From Chromatiaceae bacterium (GTDB taxonomy: Bacteria > Pseudomonadota > Gammaproteobacteria > DTRM01): a stretch of DNA of 39,446 nt. The position numbers were made by a program, and so were the translations under genes. The notes under the pieces are model-generated. The model worked only from the letters and a program-made list of their open reading frames with translations. It was not told the origin of the DNA and made no database searches. Position 1 is the stretch's first letter. Each line of letters starts with the position of its first letter. The stretch covers positions 1 to 39,446 of the forward strand of contig DTRM01000031.1 of NCBI GenBank assembly GCA_012965975.1, in the 5' to 3' direction. Positions 18,212 through 27,498 of this stretch are shown here, in pieces.

Positions 18212-18712
18212 CTAGGCCAGTGCGGCCAATGCCTTATCATAATCCGGTTCCTGAGAAATCTCAGGTACCAGTTCGGTATAAATTATTTTGTCGTTCTCGT
18301 CGATGACGATCACCGCACGCGTACACAGACCCGCCAATGGCCCGTCCTCGATCAACAGCCCGTAGTCTTTCGCAAACGAGCGACTGCGCATCATCGACAG
18401 CGTCTCGACCTTGTCAATTTCCTCGTCGGCACACACACGCGTGGCGGCAAAGGGCAAATCATCCGACACCACCAACAACACCACGTTATCGAGGCCCGCG
18501 GCGGCTTCATAAAAGCGCTTGGTGGATGCAATGCACACACCTGTATCCAGGCTCGGCACCGCACTTAGCAACTTCTTCTTGCCGGCATAATCCGACAAGT
18601 GAACATCCCGGAGGGTTTTCGTCACCAGATGAAAATCAGCTGCCTGACTACCCACTGCCGGGAACCCATCGACGATTTGAGTCGCGTTGCCGCGCAAAGT
18701 CACTGTGCCCAT
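18212..18712 (-). CDS. tpx: Thiol peroxidase Tpx
   Basis: Tpx is an atypical 2-Cys peroxiredoxin reducing lipid and other hydroperoxides with thioredoxin. The 166-residue protein has the peroxidatic Cys60 in SLDTGVCIAST and resolving Cys94 in DLPFAATRVC, matching C61/C95 of E. coli in spacing; the PVC of the family is GVC here. It sits between gcvPA (27 bases away) and gcvPB (22 bases away) on the same strand, so it is probably transcribed from the glycine-riboswitch promoter. Confidence 0.95.
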   Translation of the reverse strand: MGTVTLRGNATQIVDGFPAVGSQAADFHLVTKTLRDVHLSDYAGKKKLLSAVPSLDTGVCIASTKRFYEAAAGLDNVVLLVVSDDLPFAATRVCADEEIDKVETLSMMRSRSFAKDYGLLIEDGPLAGLCTRAVIVIDENDKIIYTELVPEISQEPDYDKALAALA

Positions 18713-18739
18713 CGTGTTACTCCTTACGATCCATTAAAG

Positions 18740-20131
18740 CTAAGTCTGCGCCGAACTGGCCGCTGGCGCTTGCATTCCGACGACGCGATCCAGCAATTCG
18801 ACATAACGATTCAAATCGGTTTCGGTACGTACTTCGGTCGCACAGACCAGCACACACTCACCGAGTTCAGGGTAATCGGCAGCCAGATCAAAACCACCCA
18901 ACAAGTTGTGGGCCGCCATTGCCTTCAGTACCCCATCCGCCGACATCGGCAGGCGCAATACCGACTCGTGAAACATCGGTCGGTTAAATACCGGCTCAAC
19001 ACCATCGATTACACTAAGCTTTTCAATCAGGCTGTTGGTGTTCGCATGGGAAGCCAACGCAACCCGCCGCAACCCTTCGGCACCCAGCAACGACATATGA
19101 ATGGTTGATGCCGTCACCATCAAGCCCTGATTGGTGCAGATATTGGAGGTCGCCTTGGAACGACGAATATGTTGCTCGCGAGCCTGCAAGGTCAGCGCAA
19201 AACCCTCCTTGCCCTCCATATCCACTGTGCGACCAATAATACGGCCGGGCATTTGACGAACAATGGCCTGTTTGCAGCATAGAAAGCCATAGTAAGGCCC
19301 ACCCGATGACATCGGGATACCCAGTGGCTGACCTTCACCACAGACGATGTCGGCGCCGTTCTCGCCCCACTCGCCGGCGGGCTTGAGTAACGCCATCGCG
19401 ATCGGGTTAACCACACCAATCGCCAGCGCCTTGTTCGCGTGCGCCCACTCGGTCAGCTCATCAACATCTTCAAGCACACCAAAGAAATTCGGTTGCGGAA
19501 TCACCAGCGCAGCAATATCGGTACCCGCATAGTCCGCCAAGGCATCAACCGGTGTATGTCCGCCGACGCGGTCGTAATCAATCTCAATCAGCTTGATGCC
19601 CTGATTGCGAACAATGTTGTGTACAACCTTGCGGTAGGCCGGATGCAAATTGCGTGGCACCAGAATGAGTTTGGATTTCGACTTGCGGTTGGCGCGCACC
19701 GCCATCAATACCGCTTCTGCCAAGGCGGAGCCACCGTCATACATCGACGCATTGGACACATCCATGCCATGCAAGTTTGCCGTCATGGTCTGAAACTCAT
19801 ACAACAACTGCAAGGTGCCCTGACTAGCTTCCGCCTGATACGGCGTATACGCCGTATAGAACTCGCCACGCGTAGTTAGCTGCCATACAGCTGCAGGGAT
19901 ATGATGATCATAGGCACCTGCACCGATAAAACAGGTCGGCGTACCATCCTGTGATGCGCGCTCGGCCATCAAGCGGGCAATCTCCATCTCGCTCGCGCCA
20001 ACGGGCACGCCTTCGAGACCCTCGTAACGCAGGCTTTCCGGAATCTCATCAAACAGGTCATCAATGGATGACGCGCCGATGATGGACAGCATCTGTTTTA
20101 CATCATCATCGGTATGGGGAATGAACGGCAT
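18740..20131 (-). CDS. gcvPA: Glycine dehydrogenase (decarboxylating) subunit 1, GcvPA
   Basis: GcvPA is the N-terminal half of the split P-protein and forms the heterotetramer with GcvPB. The 463 residues open [19 protein letters not shown], a standard start, and contain [39 protein letters not shown] and [21 protein letters not shown]-type family blocks. PLP is bound by the partner subunit. It follows gcvH after 41 bases and precedes tpx. Confidence 0.96.
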   Translation of the reverse strand: MPFIPHTDDDVKQMLSIIGASSIDDLFDEIPESLRYEGLEGVPVGASEMEIARLMAERASQDGTPTCFIGAGAYDHHIPAAVWQLTTRGEFYTAYTPYQAEASQGTLQLLYEFQTMTANLHGMDVSNASMYDGGSALAEAVLMAVRANRKSKSKLILVPRNLHPAYRKVVHNIVRNQGIKLIEIDYDRVGGHTPVDALADYAGTDIAALVIPQPNFFGVLEDVDELTEWAHANKALAIGVVNPIAMALLKPAGEWGENGADIVCGEGQPLGIPMSSGGPYYGFLCCKQAIVRQMPGRIIGRTVDMEGKEGFALTLQAREQHIRRSKATSNICTNQGLMVTASTIHMSLLGAEGLRRVALASHANTNSLIEKLSVIDGVEPVFNRPMFHESVLRLPMSADGVLKAMAAHNLLGGFDLAADYPELGECVLVCATEVRTETDLNRYVELLDRVVGMQAPAASSAQT

Positions 20132-20172
20132 TGTCTTGTCTCAACTATCTTCTCGGTGTTCGCAATCTTCGA

Positions 20173-20568
20173 TTAGTGATCTTCTTCATCCACGTGCGCC
20201 TGATAGGCATCCGCATCCATCAACTCATCCATCTCAGGGGCATCGCTGGGCTGCAATTTAAACAACCAGCCGGCACCATAGGCGTCCTCGTTAATGATTT
20301 GCGGGGAATCTTCCAGCGCCTCATTGATCTCGGTCACTTCACCGGAAACAGGGCAATACACATCGGATGCAGCCTTGACCGACTCCACCACGGTACAATC
20401 ATCGCCCGGGGCGAACACCGCGCCTATTTCTGGTGTTTCCACAAACACCAGATCGCCAAGCAATTCCTGCGCATGAGCCGTAATACCGATGGTCAGACTA
20501 CCGTCCTCTTCAGTACGAACCCACTCGTGGGATTTGGTGTAGCGCAAATCAGCTGGTATATCACTCAT
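20173..20568 (-). CDS. gcvH: Glycine cleavage system H protein
   Basis: GcvH carries the lipoyl arm shuttling aminomethyl between the P, T and L proteins. The 131-residue protein has RYTKSHEWV at the N-terminus and [18 protein letters not shown] with the lipoylated Lys65. The acidic C-terminus ([19 protein letters not shown]) is normal. It lies 25 bases after gcvT. Confidence 0.97.
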   Translation of the reverse strand: MSDIPADLRYTKSHEWVRTEEDGSLTIGITAHAQELLGDLVFVETPEIGAVFAPGDDCTVVESVKAASDVYCPVSGEVTEINEALEDSPQIINEDAYGAGWLFKLQPSDAPEMDELMDADAYQAHVDEEDH

Positions 20569-20593
20569 AGTCTTGTCCTCTATTTATCAATGC

Positions 20594-21679
20594 TTAATCA
20601 ATGCACGACTTGCCGTTACGTACGAACGGCGGCCGTACCACCTTCGCCGGAACGCCCTTGCCGCGAATATCCACCGTACACTCATCACCGATCGTTGCCG
20701 GGACCCGCGCAAAGGCAATCGATGCCTGCAGTGTTGGCGAAAACCCGCCACTGGTCACCTCACCCGTCTCATCACCGACATTAACGGCCTGATGATTACG
20801 GATAACGCCACGGCCCTGCAGTATCAAGCCAACAAACTTTCGCGCCTTGCCTTCGGCTTTTTGCGCTTCAATCGCCTTGCGGCCAATAAAATCACGCTCG
20901 GCGGGTTCCCATGCCACGGTCCAGTTTAAACCGGCCTCTAGGGGTGAAATGGTTTCATCCATATCAGAGCCATAAAGATTCATGCCCGCTTCTAGACGCA
21001 AGGTATCGCGCGCGCCCAACCCACAGGGCTTTACTCCTGCATCGAACAATGCCTTCCAAAAGGAAGCAGCCGACGCCTCGGGCATCACCACTTCAAAGCC
21101 ATCTTCGCCGGTGTAGCCAGTGCGGCCCACAAACCATTCACCATTCTCTGCGGCGAAAAAGGGTTTCAGTGCGGATGATGGTTCACGCAGATCTTCTGGC
21201 AACAGTGGTACCGCGCGTTCTCGTGCTGATGGGCCCTGCACGGCAATCATGGCCAACTCAGGTCGCTCAGTCACTTCGACATCAAAGGCAGCGGACTGTT
21301 TATTAATCCAGGCCATGTCTTTGACCCGCGTCGCGGCGTTCACCACCATGCGATACCAATCATCAGTCATGTAGTAGACGATAAGGTCATCTATGACACC
21401 GCCATCGTCCTGCAGCATACAGCTGTACATGGCCTTGCCGGCGTCCTTCAGACGCGCAATGTCGTTGGCCAGTAGATTGCTCAGAAATGCCTTGGCACCC
21501 GCACCGCGCAGATCCACCACGGTCATATGCGACACATCAAACATACCGGCGTCCTGACGCACGACATGGTGTTCATCGACTTGAGAGCCGTAATGCAATG
21601 GCATGTCCCAACCGCCGAAATCGACCATCTTGCCGTCGAACTCAACGTGAGCAGCATATAAAGGTGTCTTGTTTCCCAT
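20594..21679 (-). CDS. gcvT: Glycine cleavage system aminomethyltransferase GcvT
   Basis: GcvT releases ammonia from aminomethyl-lipoyl-GcvH and transfers the methylene to THF, supplying the 5,10-methylene-THF that thyA uses. The 361-residue protein shows [43 protein letters not shown] and [14 protein letters not shown], all standard. TAGGAA precedes the ATG. It is the first gene of gcvT-gcvH-gcvPA-tpx-gcvPB-dgkA and is controlled by the glycine riboswitch upstream. Confidence 0.97.
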   Translation of the reverse strand: MGNKTPLYAAHVEFDGKMVDFGGWDMPLHYGSQVDEHHVVRQDAGMFDVSHMTVVDLRGAGAKAFLSNLLANDIARLKDAGKAMYSCMLQDDGGVIDDLIVYYMTDDWYRMVVNAATRVKDMAWINKQSAAFDVEVTERPELAMIAVQGPSARERAVPLLPEDLREPSSALKPFFAAENGEWFVGRTGYTGEDGFEVVMPEASAASFWKALFDAGVKPCGLGARDTLRLEAGMNLYGSDMDETISPLEAGLNWTVAWEPAERDFIGRKAIEAQKAEGKARKFVGLILQGRGVIRNHQAVNVGDETGEVTSGGFSPTLQASIAFARVPATIGDECTVDIRGKGVPAKVVRPPFVRNGKSCID

Positions 21680-21700
21680 TCGTTTCCTACCGTTATAAAC

Positions 21701-21739
21701 AAAAAAGCGGCAGAGGGCTGCCGTACAGTCCTCTGCCGC
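21701..21739 (-). terminator. Intrinsic terminator of the glycine riboswitch expression platform
   Basis: On the minus strand GCGGCAGAGG pairs perfectly with CCTCTGCCGC around a 13-base loop, followed by a run of six T. It lies between the second aptamer and the gcvT ribosome-binding site, so it is the likely conditional terminator. The 3' arm neighbourhood GCCCTCTG can also pair with CAGAGGGGC at the 3' end of aptamer 2, which would be the antiterminator. Confidence 0.88.
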
Positions 21740-21740
21740 C

Positions 21741-21940
21741 CCTCTGTCCTGAAAACCTGAGAGTTTGACGCCGATCTGAAATCATCCAAATCTGCGTCTG
21801 CCCCGTCGGTGGGTCAATCTGACCGCTCTCCAGAGTCGCCCCGGCGCATGGCGCCAACCTCCACAGTCCCTTGGCCTGAGCGATTCCGGGCGGAATTTGC
21901 GCCTTCGGCGCCGCCAGCCAAAGGCCCGCGGACTCTCCCA
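21741..21940 (-). ncRNA. Tandem glycine riboswitch upstream of gcvT
   Basis: Read on the minus strand the leader has the tandem-aptamer pattern. Aptamer 1 starts GGGAGAGTCC, with GGCGCCGAAGGCGCAAA in its core and GGGACTGTGGAGG at its end. Aptamer 2 starts ACTCTGGAGAG, has CACCGACGGGGCA in the conserved-core position, then AAACTCTCAGG and closes with GGACAGAGG. CTCTG/CAGAG forms P1 of aptamer 2. Aptamer 1 ends and aptamer 2 starts with a short linker. Glycine riboswitches before gcvT usually activate the operon when glycine is plentiful. Confidence 0.93.
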
Positions 21941-21963
21941 TAGAGGTTATGGTCGAACGCGAC

Positions 21964-21992
21964 AATATACCCGCCGACCCGGCAAAAACCAA
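21964..21992 (-). promoter_or_regulatory. Probable sigma70 promoter of the gcv operon
   Basis: On the minus strand TTGGTT (21992-21987) and TATATT (21969-21964) are spaced by 17 bases. Transcription would begin roughly 10-20 bases before the first riboswitch helix, which fits well. Confidence 0.6.
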
Positions 21993-22021
21993 GACTCAGG
22001 ACAGGATATGTTGAGTATCTC

Positions 22022-22104
22022 GCGTCATGCTGGCGTCGGCAGGCACCCAGAGACCGTGGTACTGAAGGAAAACCGATGGATCCCGGCCTGCGCCGACATG
22101 ACGG
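22022..22104. repeat. Imperfect palindromic element between gcvT and fbpB
   Basis: The arms GCGTCATGCTGGCGTCGGCA and TGCGCCGACATGACGG are near-complementary over about 28 bases with a 27-base centre. They resemble the dispersed GTCAT...GGATCC-type palindromic repeats common in proteobacterial intergenic regions. Only one copy is in this window, so its repeat status is inferred from resemblance. Confidence 0.6.
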
Positions 22105-22148
22105 GGTTAAACGGGGATGAGGGGACGTAATTAGGCCGTTGGCGTTAA

Positions 22149-22194
22149 CTCCCCTGTCCCTAACCCTCTTCCCTGAGGGAGGACTGGGGTTGGG
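22149..22194. repeat. Second inverted repeat, CCCCTGTCC...GGACTGGGG
   Basis: Outer arms CCCCTGTCC and GGACTGGGG (one mismatch) enclose TCCCTGAGGGA, itself a palindrome. It can form a stable hairpin 3' of fbpB and resembles intergenic CCCTAACCCTC-type repeats. It may stop or stabilise the fbpB transcript, but no T-run follows on the minus strand. Confidence 0.45.
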
Positions 22195-22212
22195 TCGGTA
22201 GCCACGATCCCC

Positions 22213-23874
22213 CTACTGGGCTCGACCAATCGAGCGACTCAGGAGAATCACTGGCAATATGCCGACCAAGACGATGGTCAGCGCGGCGGCCGAGGCATCC
22301 ATTAAACGTTCATCCGAGGCTAATTCGTAGGCACGCACTGCCAGCGTGTTGAAATTGAATGGGCGCAAAATCAGCGTCGCCGGCAACTCTTTCATCACAT
22401 CGACAAACACCAGCAACACGGCGGTTAACAAGCTGGTCCGAAGAATCGGTATGTGAATCTTGCGTAACACCGCTGCCGGGGCATAACCCATGCTGCGGGC
22501 CGCCTCATCCATCGAGGGTCGAATACGCCCTAGCCCCGCCTCAACCGTCTGTAACGAGACAGCCAAAAAACGCACCATGTAGGCGAACATCAGCGCGAAC
22601 AACGTGCCACTCATCAACAGGCCCGTGGAGATATCAAAGTGCTCGCGCATCCAGCTATCCAGTTGGTTATCAAACCAGGCCAAGGGCAACATTACACCGA
22701 CTGCAATCACCGTGCCGGGGACTGCGTAACCCATGCCCGCCAGACGCACTGAAAAGTTCACACCGACGTCGCCTCGCTGACGTCGACCATAGGCCAGAAA
22801 AAGCGCAATCACTAAAGCCAACAGCGCGGCGGCTGCAGCCAGCAACATGGTGTTACCCACCAACGCAAAAAACCCTGAGTCAATACCATTGGCGCCGCTG
22901 ACCCAGGCCCACCATCCCAGTTGTAGCGCCGGCAACACAAAACCAAACAGCAGCGGAAACAGACACACAGCAAACGCCAGCCACGCTCGTGACCCGCTTA
23001 ACCGCTGTGGCTCTGCGGGTGCGGTGCGTTGCCCCGGTTGATAGTAGCGCGCATGCCGACGCGAATGTTGCTCAGCGAGAATCAACACGAACACAAACAC
23101 CATGAGCATCGCCGCGAGTTGGGATGCCGCGGCCGCATCACCCAAGCCAAACCAGGTCCGAAATATACCGGTGGTAAACGTATCCACACCAAAGTATTGC
23201 ACCGTGCCATAGTCGGCGAGTGTCTCCATTAACACCAACGAGAGCCCGGCCAGTATTGCTGGTCGCGCGGAGGGCAGTGACACGCGGAAGAAACTGCACC
23301 AGCGTCCACAACCCAGCGAGCGACTGATGTCCGTCGCGGCCCCGGGTTGTTGCAAAAAGGCCATGCGTGCCAACAGATAAACGTAGGGATACAACACTAG
23401 CGACAACATGCAGATCGCGCCACCGAGGGAGCGGATTTGCGGAAACCAATAGTCACCATAACTCCAACCGGTCACATCGCGCAGCAGCATCTGCACTGGC
23501 CCGGCATAATCCAGCACACCGGTATAGGTGTAGGCGATAATAAACGCGGGCATCGCCATCGGCAGCAACAAGGCCCATTCGAGCGTCGAGCGTAGTGGGA
23601 AACGATAATTAGTGGTAATCCAGGCGGCGCTGACACCCAGCGTTAAGGTGCCAATCGCAACACCCAGCATCAAGATCAGAGAGTTAACAACGTAGTTGGC
23701 CAGGACGGTTTGGTAGAGGTGGCGCCACACATCACCGGCGGGATCAAAAACGAAACTGAATACCACCAGCACCGGCATTGCCAACACCAACGCCACAATG
23801 AGAATACCGGTTTTCCACGCGCCCGGAAGACGCAACCGTGGTGCACCTACGATAGAGGCAAGCTGTGCGTCCAA
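22213..23874 (-). CDS. fbpB: Fe(III) ABC transporter permease FbpB
   Basis: The 553-residue inner-membrane protein is a fused two-domain permease with about 12 membrane helices. Each half carries an EAA-type loop for the ATPase: DISRSLGCGRWCSFFRVSLPSARPA in the first and DEAARSMGYAPAAVLRKIHIPILR in the second. This is the FbpB/SfuB/HitB architecture for ferric iron uptake. The start is TTG at 23874 with GGGA seven bases upstream; no ATG is available nearby. It follows fbpA by 18 bases. No fbpC ATPase gene lies next to it. Confidence 0.92.
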   Translation of the reverse strand: MDAQLASIVGAPRLRLPGAWKTGILIVALVLAMPVLVVFSFVFDPAGDVWRHLYQTVLANYVVNSLILMLGVAIGTLTLGVSAAWITTNYRFPLRSTLEWALLLPMAMPAFIIAYTYTGVLDYAGPVQMLLRDVTGWSYGDYWFPQIRSLGGAICMLSLVLYPYVYLLARMAFLQQPGAATDISRSLGCGRWCSFFRVSLPSARPAILAGLSLVLMETLADYGTVQYFGVDTFTTGIFRTWFGLGDAAAASQLAAMLMVFVFVLILAEQHSRRHARYYQPGQRTAPAEPQRLSGSRAWLAFAVCLFPLLFGFVLPALQLGWWAWVSGANGIDSGFFALVGNTMLLAAAAALLALVIALFLAYGRRQRGDVGVNFSVRLAGMGYAVPGTVIAVGVMLPLAWFDNQLDSWMREHFDISTGLLMSGTLFALMFAYMVRFLAVSLQTVEAGLGRIRPSMDEAARSMGYAPAAVLRKIHIPILRTSLLTAVLLVFVDVMKELPATLILRPFNFNTLAVRAYELASDERLMDASAAALTIVLVGILPVILLSRSIGRAQ

Positions 23875-23892
23875 GATCGTTTCCCGTATCCG

Positions 23893-24906
23893 CTAGCGCC
23901 AACCAGCGCGATCCATCAAACGAACCGCAGCAGCGTTGTTGCGACCCAGTTCGGCCATATCGATTTGATCCGCCTTGAATACACCCCACGCGGTAACCGT
24001 CTCACCCCAGGCCACACCCTCCTTGACCGGGTATTCGTAATTGACGTTGGCATACCAGCTTTGTGCCTCATCGGTTAGCAGAAATTCGATCAATCGAATC
24101 GCCTCATCCCGATGGCTCGCGGCACTTGTCACCCCAATACCACTGACATTGACGTGCGTACCCCGGCCGGACCGGTTCGGCCAGAACACCTTCATCTTCG
24201 CGGCAGACTCGCGTTGCACCGAGTCCGATGACTTTTCCATCTTGCCGAAATAATAGGTGTTGGCAACCGCAACATCACACACACCCACTGCCGCGGCCTT
24301 GATCTGATCTCGGTCACCGCCGGTCGGCGACTTGCCCAAGTTGGCAACCAGTCCACGCGCCCATGCCTCGGTCGCTTCCTCACCATTGGCCGCAATCATC
24401 GATGCCACCAATGACTGGTTATAGATGTTACTTGAGGATCGAATGCAGATACGACCTTTCCACTTCGGGTCCGCCAACGACTCGTAATCCGACAGCTCGC
24501 TGGCATCGACTTTGTCGGTGACATACATCAGGGTGCGCGCTCGTAACGACAAACCATACCAGTAACCTTCGGGATCTCGATACGATACCGGCACGATGTC
24601 ATTCAAAGTATCGGACTGAACCGCCTGCAACACGCCCGCCTCGCGGGCGCGCCAAAGACGTCCGGCATCGGTAGTAATAAACAGATCGGCGGGGGTATTG
24701 GCGCCCTCACTCTGCAGTCGTTGCAACAACGCATCTGCCTTGCCGGTGACCAGATTGACTTTGATCCCGGTGGTCTCGGTAAATTGGGTCAGCAAAGGCT
24801 TGATCAGAGCCTCTTTTCGCGCCGAGTACACGTTGACCTCCGCTGCCGCACTAGCACCGGCGATCAACATCAGGCTCAACGCCATCAGGGTAAGTCGAAT
24901 CTTCAT
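23893..24906 (-). CDS. fbpA: Periplasmic Fe(III)-binding protein FbpA
   Basis: The 337-residue substrate-binding protein has a signal peptide (MKIRLTLMALSLMLIAGASAAA), begins the mature chain with EVNVYSARKE, and carries the paired iron-ligand tyrosines in VANTYYFGKM (Y218/Y219 of the precursor). This is the FbpA/FutA/IdiA transferrin-like class. It is the first gene of fbpA-fbpB and has a Fur-like box about 60-80 bases upstream of the ATG, consistent with induction on iron starvation. Confidence 0.95.
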   Translation of the reverse strand: MKIRLTLMALSLMLIAGASAAAEVNVYSARKEALIKPLLTQFTETTGIKVNLVTGKADALLQRLQSEGANTPADLFITTDAGRLWRAREAGVLQAVQSDTLNDIVPVSYRDPEGYWYGLSLRARTLMYVTDKVDASELSDYESLADPKWKGRICIRSSSNIYNQSLVASMIAANGEEATEAWARGLVANLGKSPTGGDRDQIKAAAVGVCDVAVANTYYFGKMEKSSDSVQRESAAKMKVFWPNRSGRGTHVNVSGIGVTSAASHRDEAIRLIEFLLTDEAQSWYANVNYEYPVKEGVAWGETVTAWGVFKADQIDMAELGRNNAAAVRLMDRAGWR

Positions 24907-24967
24907 ATTCTCAGAGTTCCGCTATTACATTCTGAAGCTACTGCAGGGCATCTTACCCGAAGATCAT

Positions 24968-24986
24968 GCAAATGGGAATCATTCGT
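24968..24986. promoter_or_regulatory. Candidate Fur box upstream of fbpA
   Basis: GCAAATGGGAATCATTCGT matches GATAATGATAATCATTATC at 13 of 19 positions by eye, with the AATCATT core intact. It lies between the fbpA start and the ubiI stop, where an operator would be expected. Confidence 0.6.
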
Positions 24987-25044
24987 ATTAGTGTTTCGTT
25001 CTACAGGTGTCAGCATGGCGGGAGGGCACGAGAAAAACTGGGTT

Positions 25045-26224
25045 TTAGCGCAGTAAATCCGGCGCGTCGCCGGAAAACCCCATGGCTTGCTGGGCAAACA
25101 GTCGTTTCAGTGGCGTCAGGCGATCGGCCGCCGACAAACCCAGACTGCGTATCTGGTTGACCGGTTCAGCGTGACGGGAAAACAGGCGTTGAATAAGATC
25201 CATACCGGCCATCACCGGAAGATTCTCTGATTTGCGCCGACGCTCGTAACGCCTGAGTATCCCGTGCTCACCCACGTCCCGCGACGCCTGTCGCGCCTGT
25301 TTAATGATGTCACTCAGTACCGCAACGTCGACAAAACCCAGATTGACCCCCTGGCCTGCCAATGGGTGAATCTGGTGCGCCGCGTCACCGATCAATGCGA
25401 GTCGAGGTTGAACGTAATCCAGCGCGTGGCGCAGACCCAACGCAAAACTTGCGCGTGCTCCAACCTGTTGCATCGCGCCCAACTCACCTTCCATGGCTGC
25501 TTCCAGAGCTGCCAACGCCTCGGCATGGCGGGGTGTGGTAGACCAGACAATGGAACTGCGACCATCACCGAGCGGCAAAAATGCCAACGGCCCATCATCG
25601 AGAAAAACCTGACGCGCGACACGCTGATGTGGATCCGCATGGCGCACCGTCGCCACCACCGCATGTTGAGGATACTGCCATCCACAGGTTCGAATACCCG
25701 CCAGTTCTCGCACGCGCGAGTTCACGCCATCCGCACCGATAACAAGCGTCGCGTCGATCTCACGACCATCATCCAGACTCACGCTCATATGCGAAGCAAC
25801 ACGTTTGAACGCGTGTACGCCCACACCCTCGATCGGCGAGATTAACGATGCACTGTGAACCCGCTGCCAGGCGCTTGACACGATGGCCTGATTGAAAACG
25901 ATATGACCCAAACTGGGCTGGGCGTAGTCGGCGCAATCAAAGCCGATGCGACCATTACCCAATGCATCGCGTACCGACATCGCCTCGTAGGCACAACAAT
26001 CGGTGGCGTTCAGGGAACCCCATATGCCCAGATTTTCCAGCAATCGCTGTGAAGACGGACTGATCGCCGACACCCTGAGATCGTCACGATGATCGGCATC
26101 AGGCTTGGGGGGGGCGCAACTCAAGCAATGCGACCGAACAACCCACCCGCGCCGCGGCCAAGGCCATACACACACCCACCATGCCACCACCTACAACCAG
26201 CACGTCAACCTGTGCGGCACTCAT
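25045..26224 (-). CDS. ubiI: UbiI/VisC-type FAD monooxygenase, frameshifted at a C8 tract
   Basis: Members of this family hydroxylate the ring in ubiquinone biosynthesis. The true N-terminus starts at ATG 26224 (MSAAQVDVLVVGGGMVGVCM, with the FAD GxGxxG motif), overlapping the ubiH stop by 4 bases. That frame ends after LLELRPPQA. The remainder (KPDADHRDDLRVSAISP onward, with GDAAHQIHPLAGQGVNLG) continues in another frame. The shift falls in a run of eight C on the minus strand (26107-26114); seven C would restore one 392-residue protein. The gene order pepP-ubiH-ubiI and the GDAAH motif suggest UbiI rather than UbiH. It could be a sequence error, a broken gene or a phase-variable tract. Confidence 0.85.
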
Positions 26225-27480
26225 GGTGTTACACCCAAACCGCGGACCAAGCGGGGCACGGTTCCCGCCAAGCCGATGGTTCGACGGCAAAAGGCCTGAC
26301 GCAATGGCGGCGTCACATCCAATGCCAACAAAGCCAGATTACGGATATCCACCACCGGTCGGGCCGGATTCATAAACAAACGCGCCAGCCCATCGGTCAA
26401 GGTTGAAATGAATTGGTAATCCACTTCGCGCTGCCGAGCATACTCGTGCAACACACTCGCGTTGCCAATATCTTGTCCGGCGGCCATTGCTGCCGCAAGC
26501 ACCTCTGCCAACATCGCAATATCACGAAAACCAAGATTGATCCCCTGTCCGGCGATCGGATGCAGCGTATGTGCAGCAGAACCTGCCAACACCACGCGAG
26601 CTGAGACCGCGCTCTCGACCTGTGATTGGCTCAGCGGATAAAAACTGCGCCCCGATGCGCGCAGGATGCGTCCCAACCGAAATCCGAACGCGTGTTGCAA
26701 GCATTGCACAAAGACCTCATCGGACGACGCCATCACCTCGTCAACCCGGTCACGTTCGACTGTCCAAACCACGCCGTAGCGATGCTCATCGAAAGGCAGC
26801 ATCGCCATCGGGCCGGACTGTGAGAAACGTTCAAACGCGGTGTGGGGCCGCGCATCCGACACCTCAACCATAGTGACAATCGCGGCCTGCTGATAGTCGT
26901 GTGTGCGTATCTTGAAGCCCAGTTGTTCACGCAACCCCGAACTGCCTCCGTCGGCCACAACTAACAACCTGGATGACAGCGGTCGACTAGCGTCGGCGGT
27001 GACCACCGTCGCGCGCACCTGATCTTGCTCGACCGTTACATCGGACAGCGTCGCTGAGGTAATAACATCCACGTCCTCGCAGGCGCGCAGGCGCGAATGG
27101 ATCACCGCACCCAGAAAGGCCGCAGGGGCGACATAACCCAGCGCCTCAACACCTTGATCAGCGGCATCCAGACGCGCTGCACCGAAATGGCCACGATCTG
27201 AGATATGAATACGTTGCAACGGATAGGCTCGCGACGACAGTCGGTCCCATATGTCCAGCGACTCAAAGATACAGCGCGAACTCCACGACAACGCGATCGC
27301 CCGCAGATCCTGATCCTCCGCGGCACCGGTATCCGGCTGCAATTCACGCGACTCAACAATGGCAATGCGCAGCCCACAACCAGACAACGCGATCGCCAAT
27401 GTTGCGCCGATAAAACCGGCGCCGACAATCAGCACGTCCACATCGGCTGTGGTCAAGGCTTCATTGGGTGCTGACATCAT
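26221..27480 (-). CDS. ubiH: UbiH-type FAD monooxygenase (2-octaprenyl-6-methoxyphenol hydroxylase)
   Basis: This 419-residue FAD hydroxylase acts in aerobic ubiquinone synthesis. It has VLIVGAGFIGATLAIAL for the ADP of FAD, the mid-protein VVADGGSSGLREQLG and AGSAAHTLHPIAGQGINLG. In that motif the usual GDAAH Asp is Ser; UbiH proteins characteristically vary at this place, which supports UbiH for this copy. It lies 18 bases after pepP and overlaps ubiI by 4 bases. Tandem ATGs occur at 27480 and 27477. Confidence 0.9.
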   Translation of the reverse strand: MMSAPNEALTTADVDVLIVGAGFIGATLAIALSGCGLRIAIVESRELQPDTGAAEDQDLRAIALSWSSRCIFESLDIWDRLSSRAYPLQRIHISDRGHFGAARLDAADQGVEALGYVAPAAFLGAVIHSRLRACEDVDVITSATLSDVTVEQDQVRATVVTADASRPLSSRLLVVADGGSSGLREQLGFKIRTHDYQQAAIVTMVEVSDARPHTAFERFSQSGPMAMLPFDEHRYGVVWTVERDRVDEVMASSDEVFVQCLQHAFGFRLGRILRASGRSFYPLSQSQVESAVSARVVLAGSAAHTLHPIAGQGINLGFRDIAMLAEVLAAAMAAGQDIGNASVLHEYARQREVDYQFISTLTDGLARLFMNPARPVVDIRNLALLALDVTPPLRQAFCRRTIGLAGTVPRLVRGLGVTP

Positions 27481-27498
27481 GCGTCCATCAGGCAGCCA

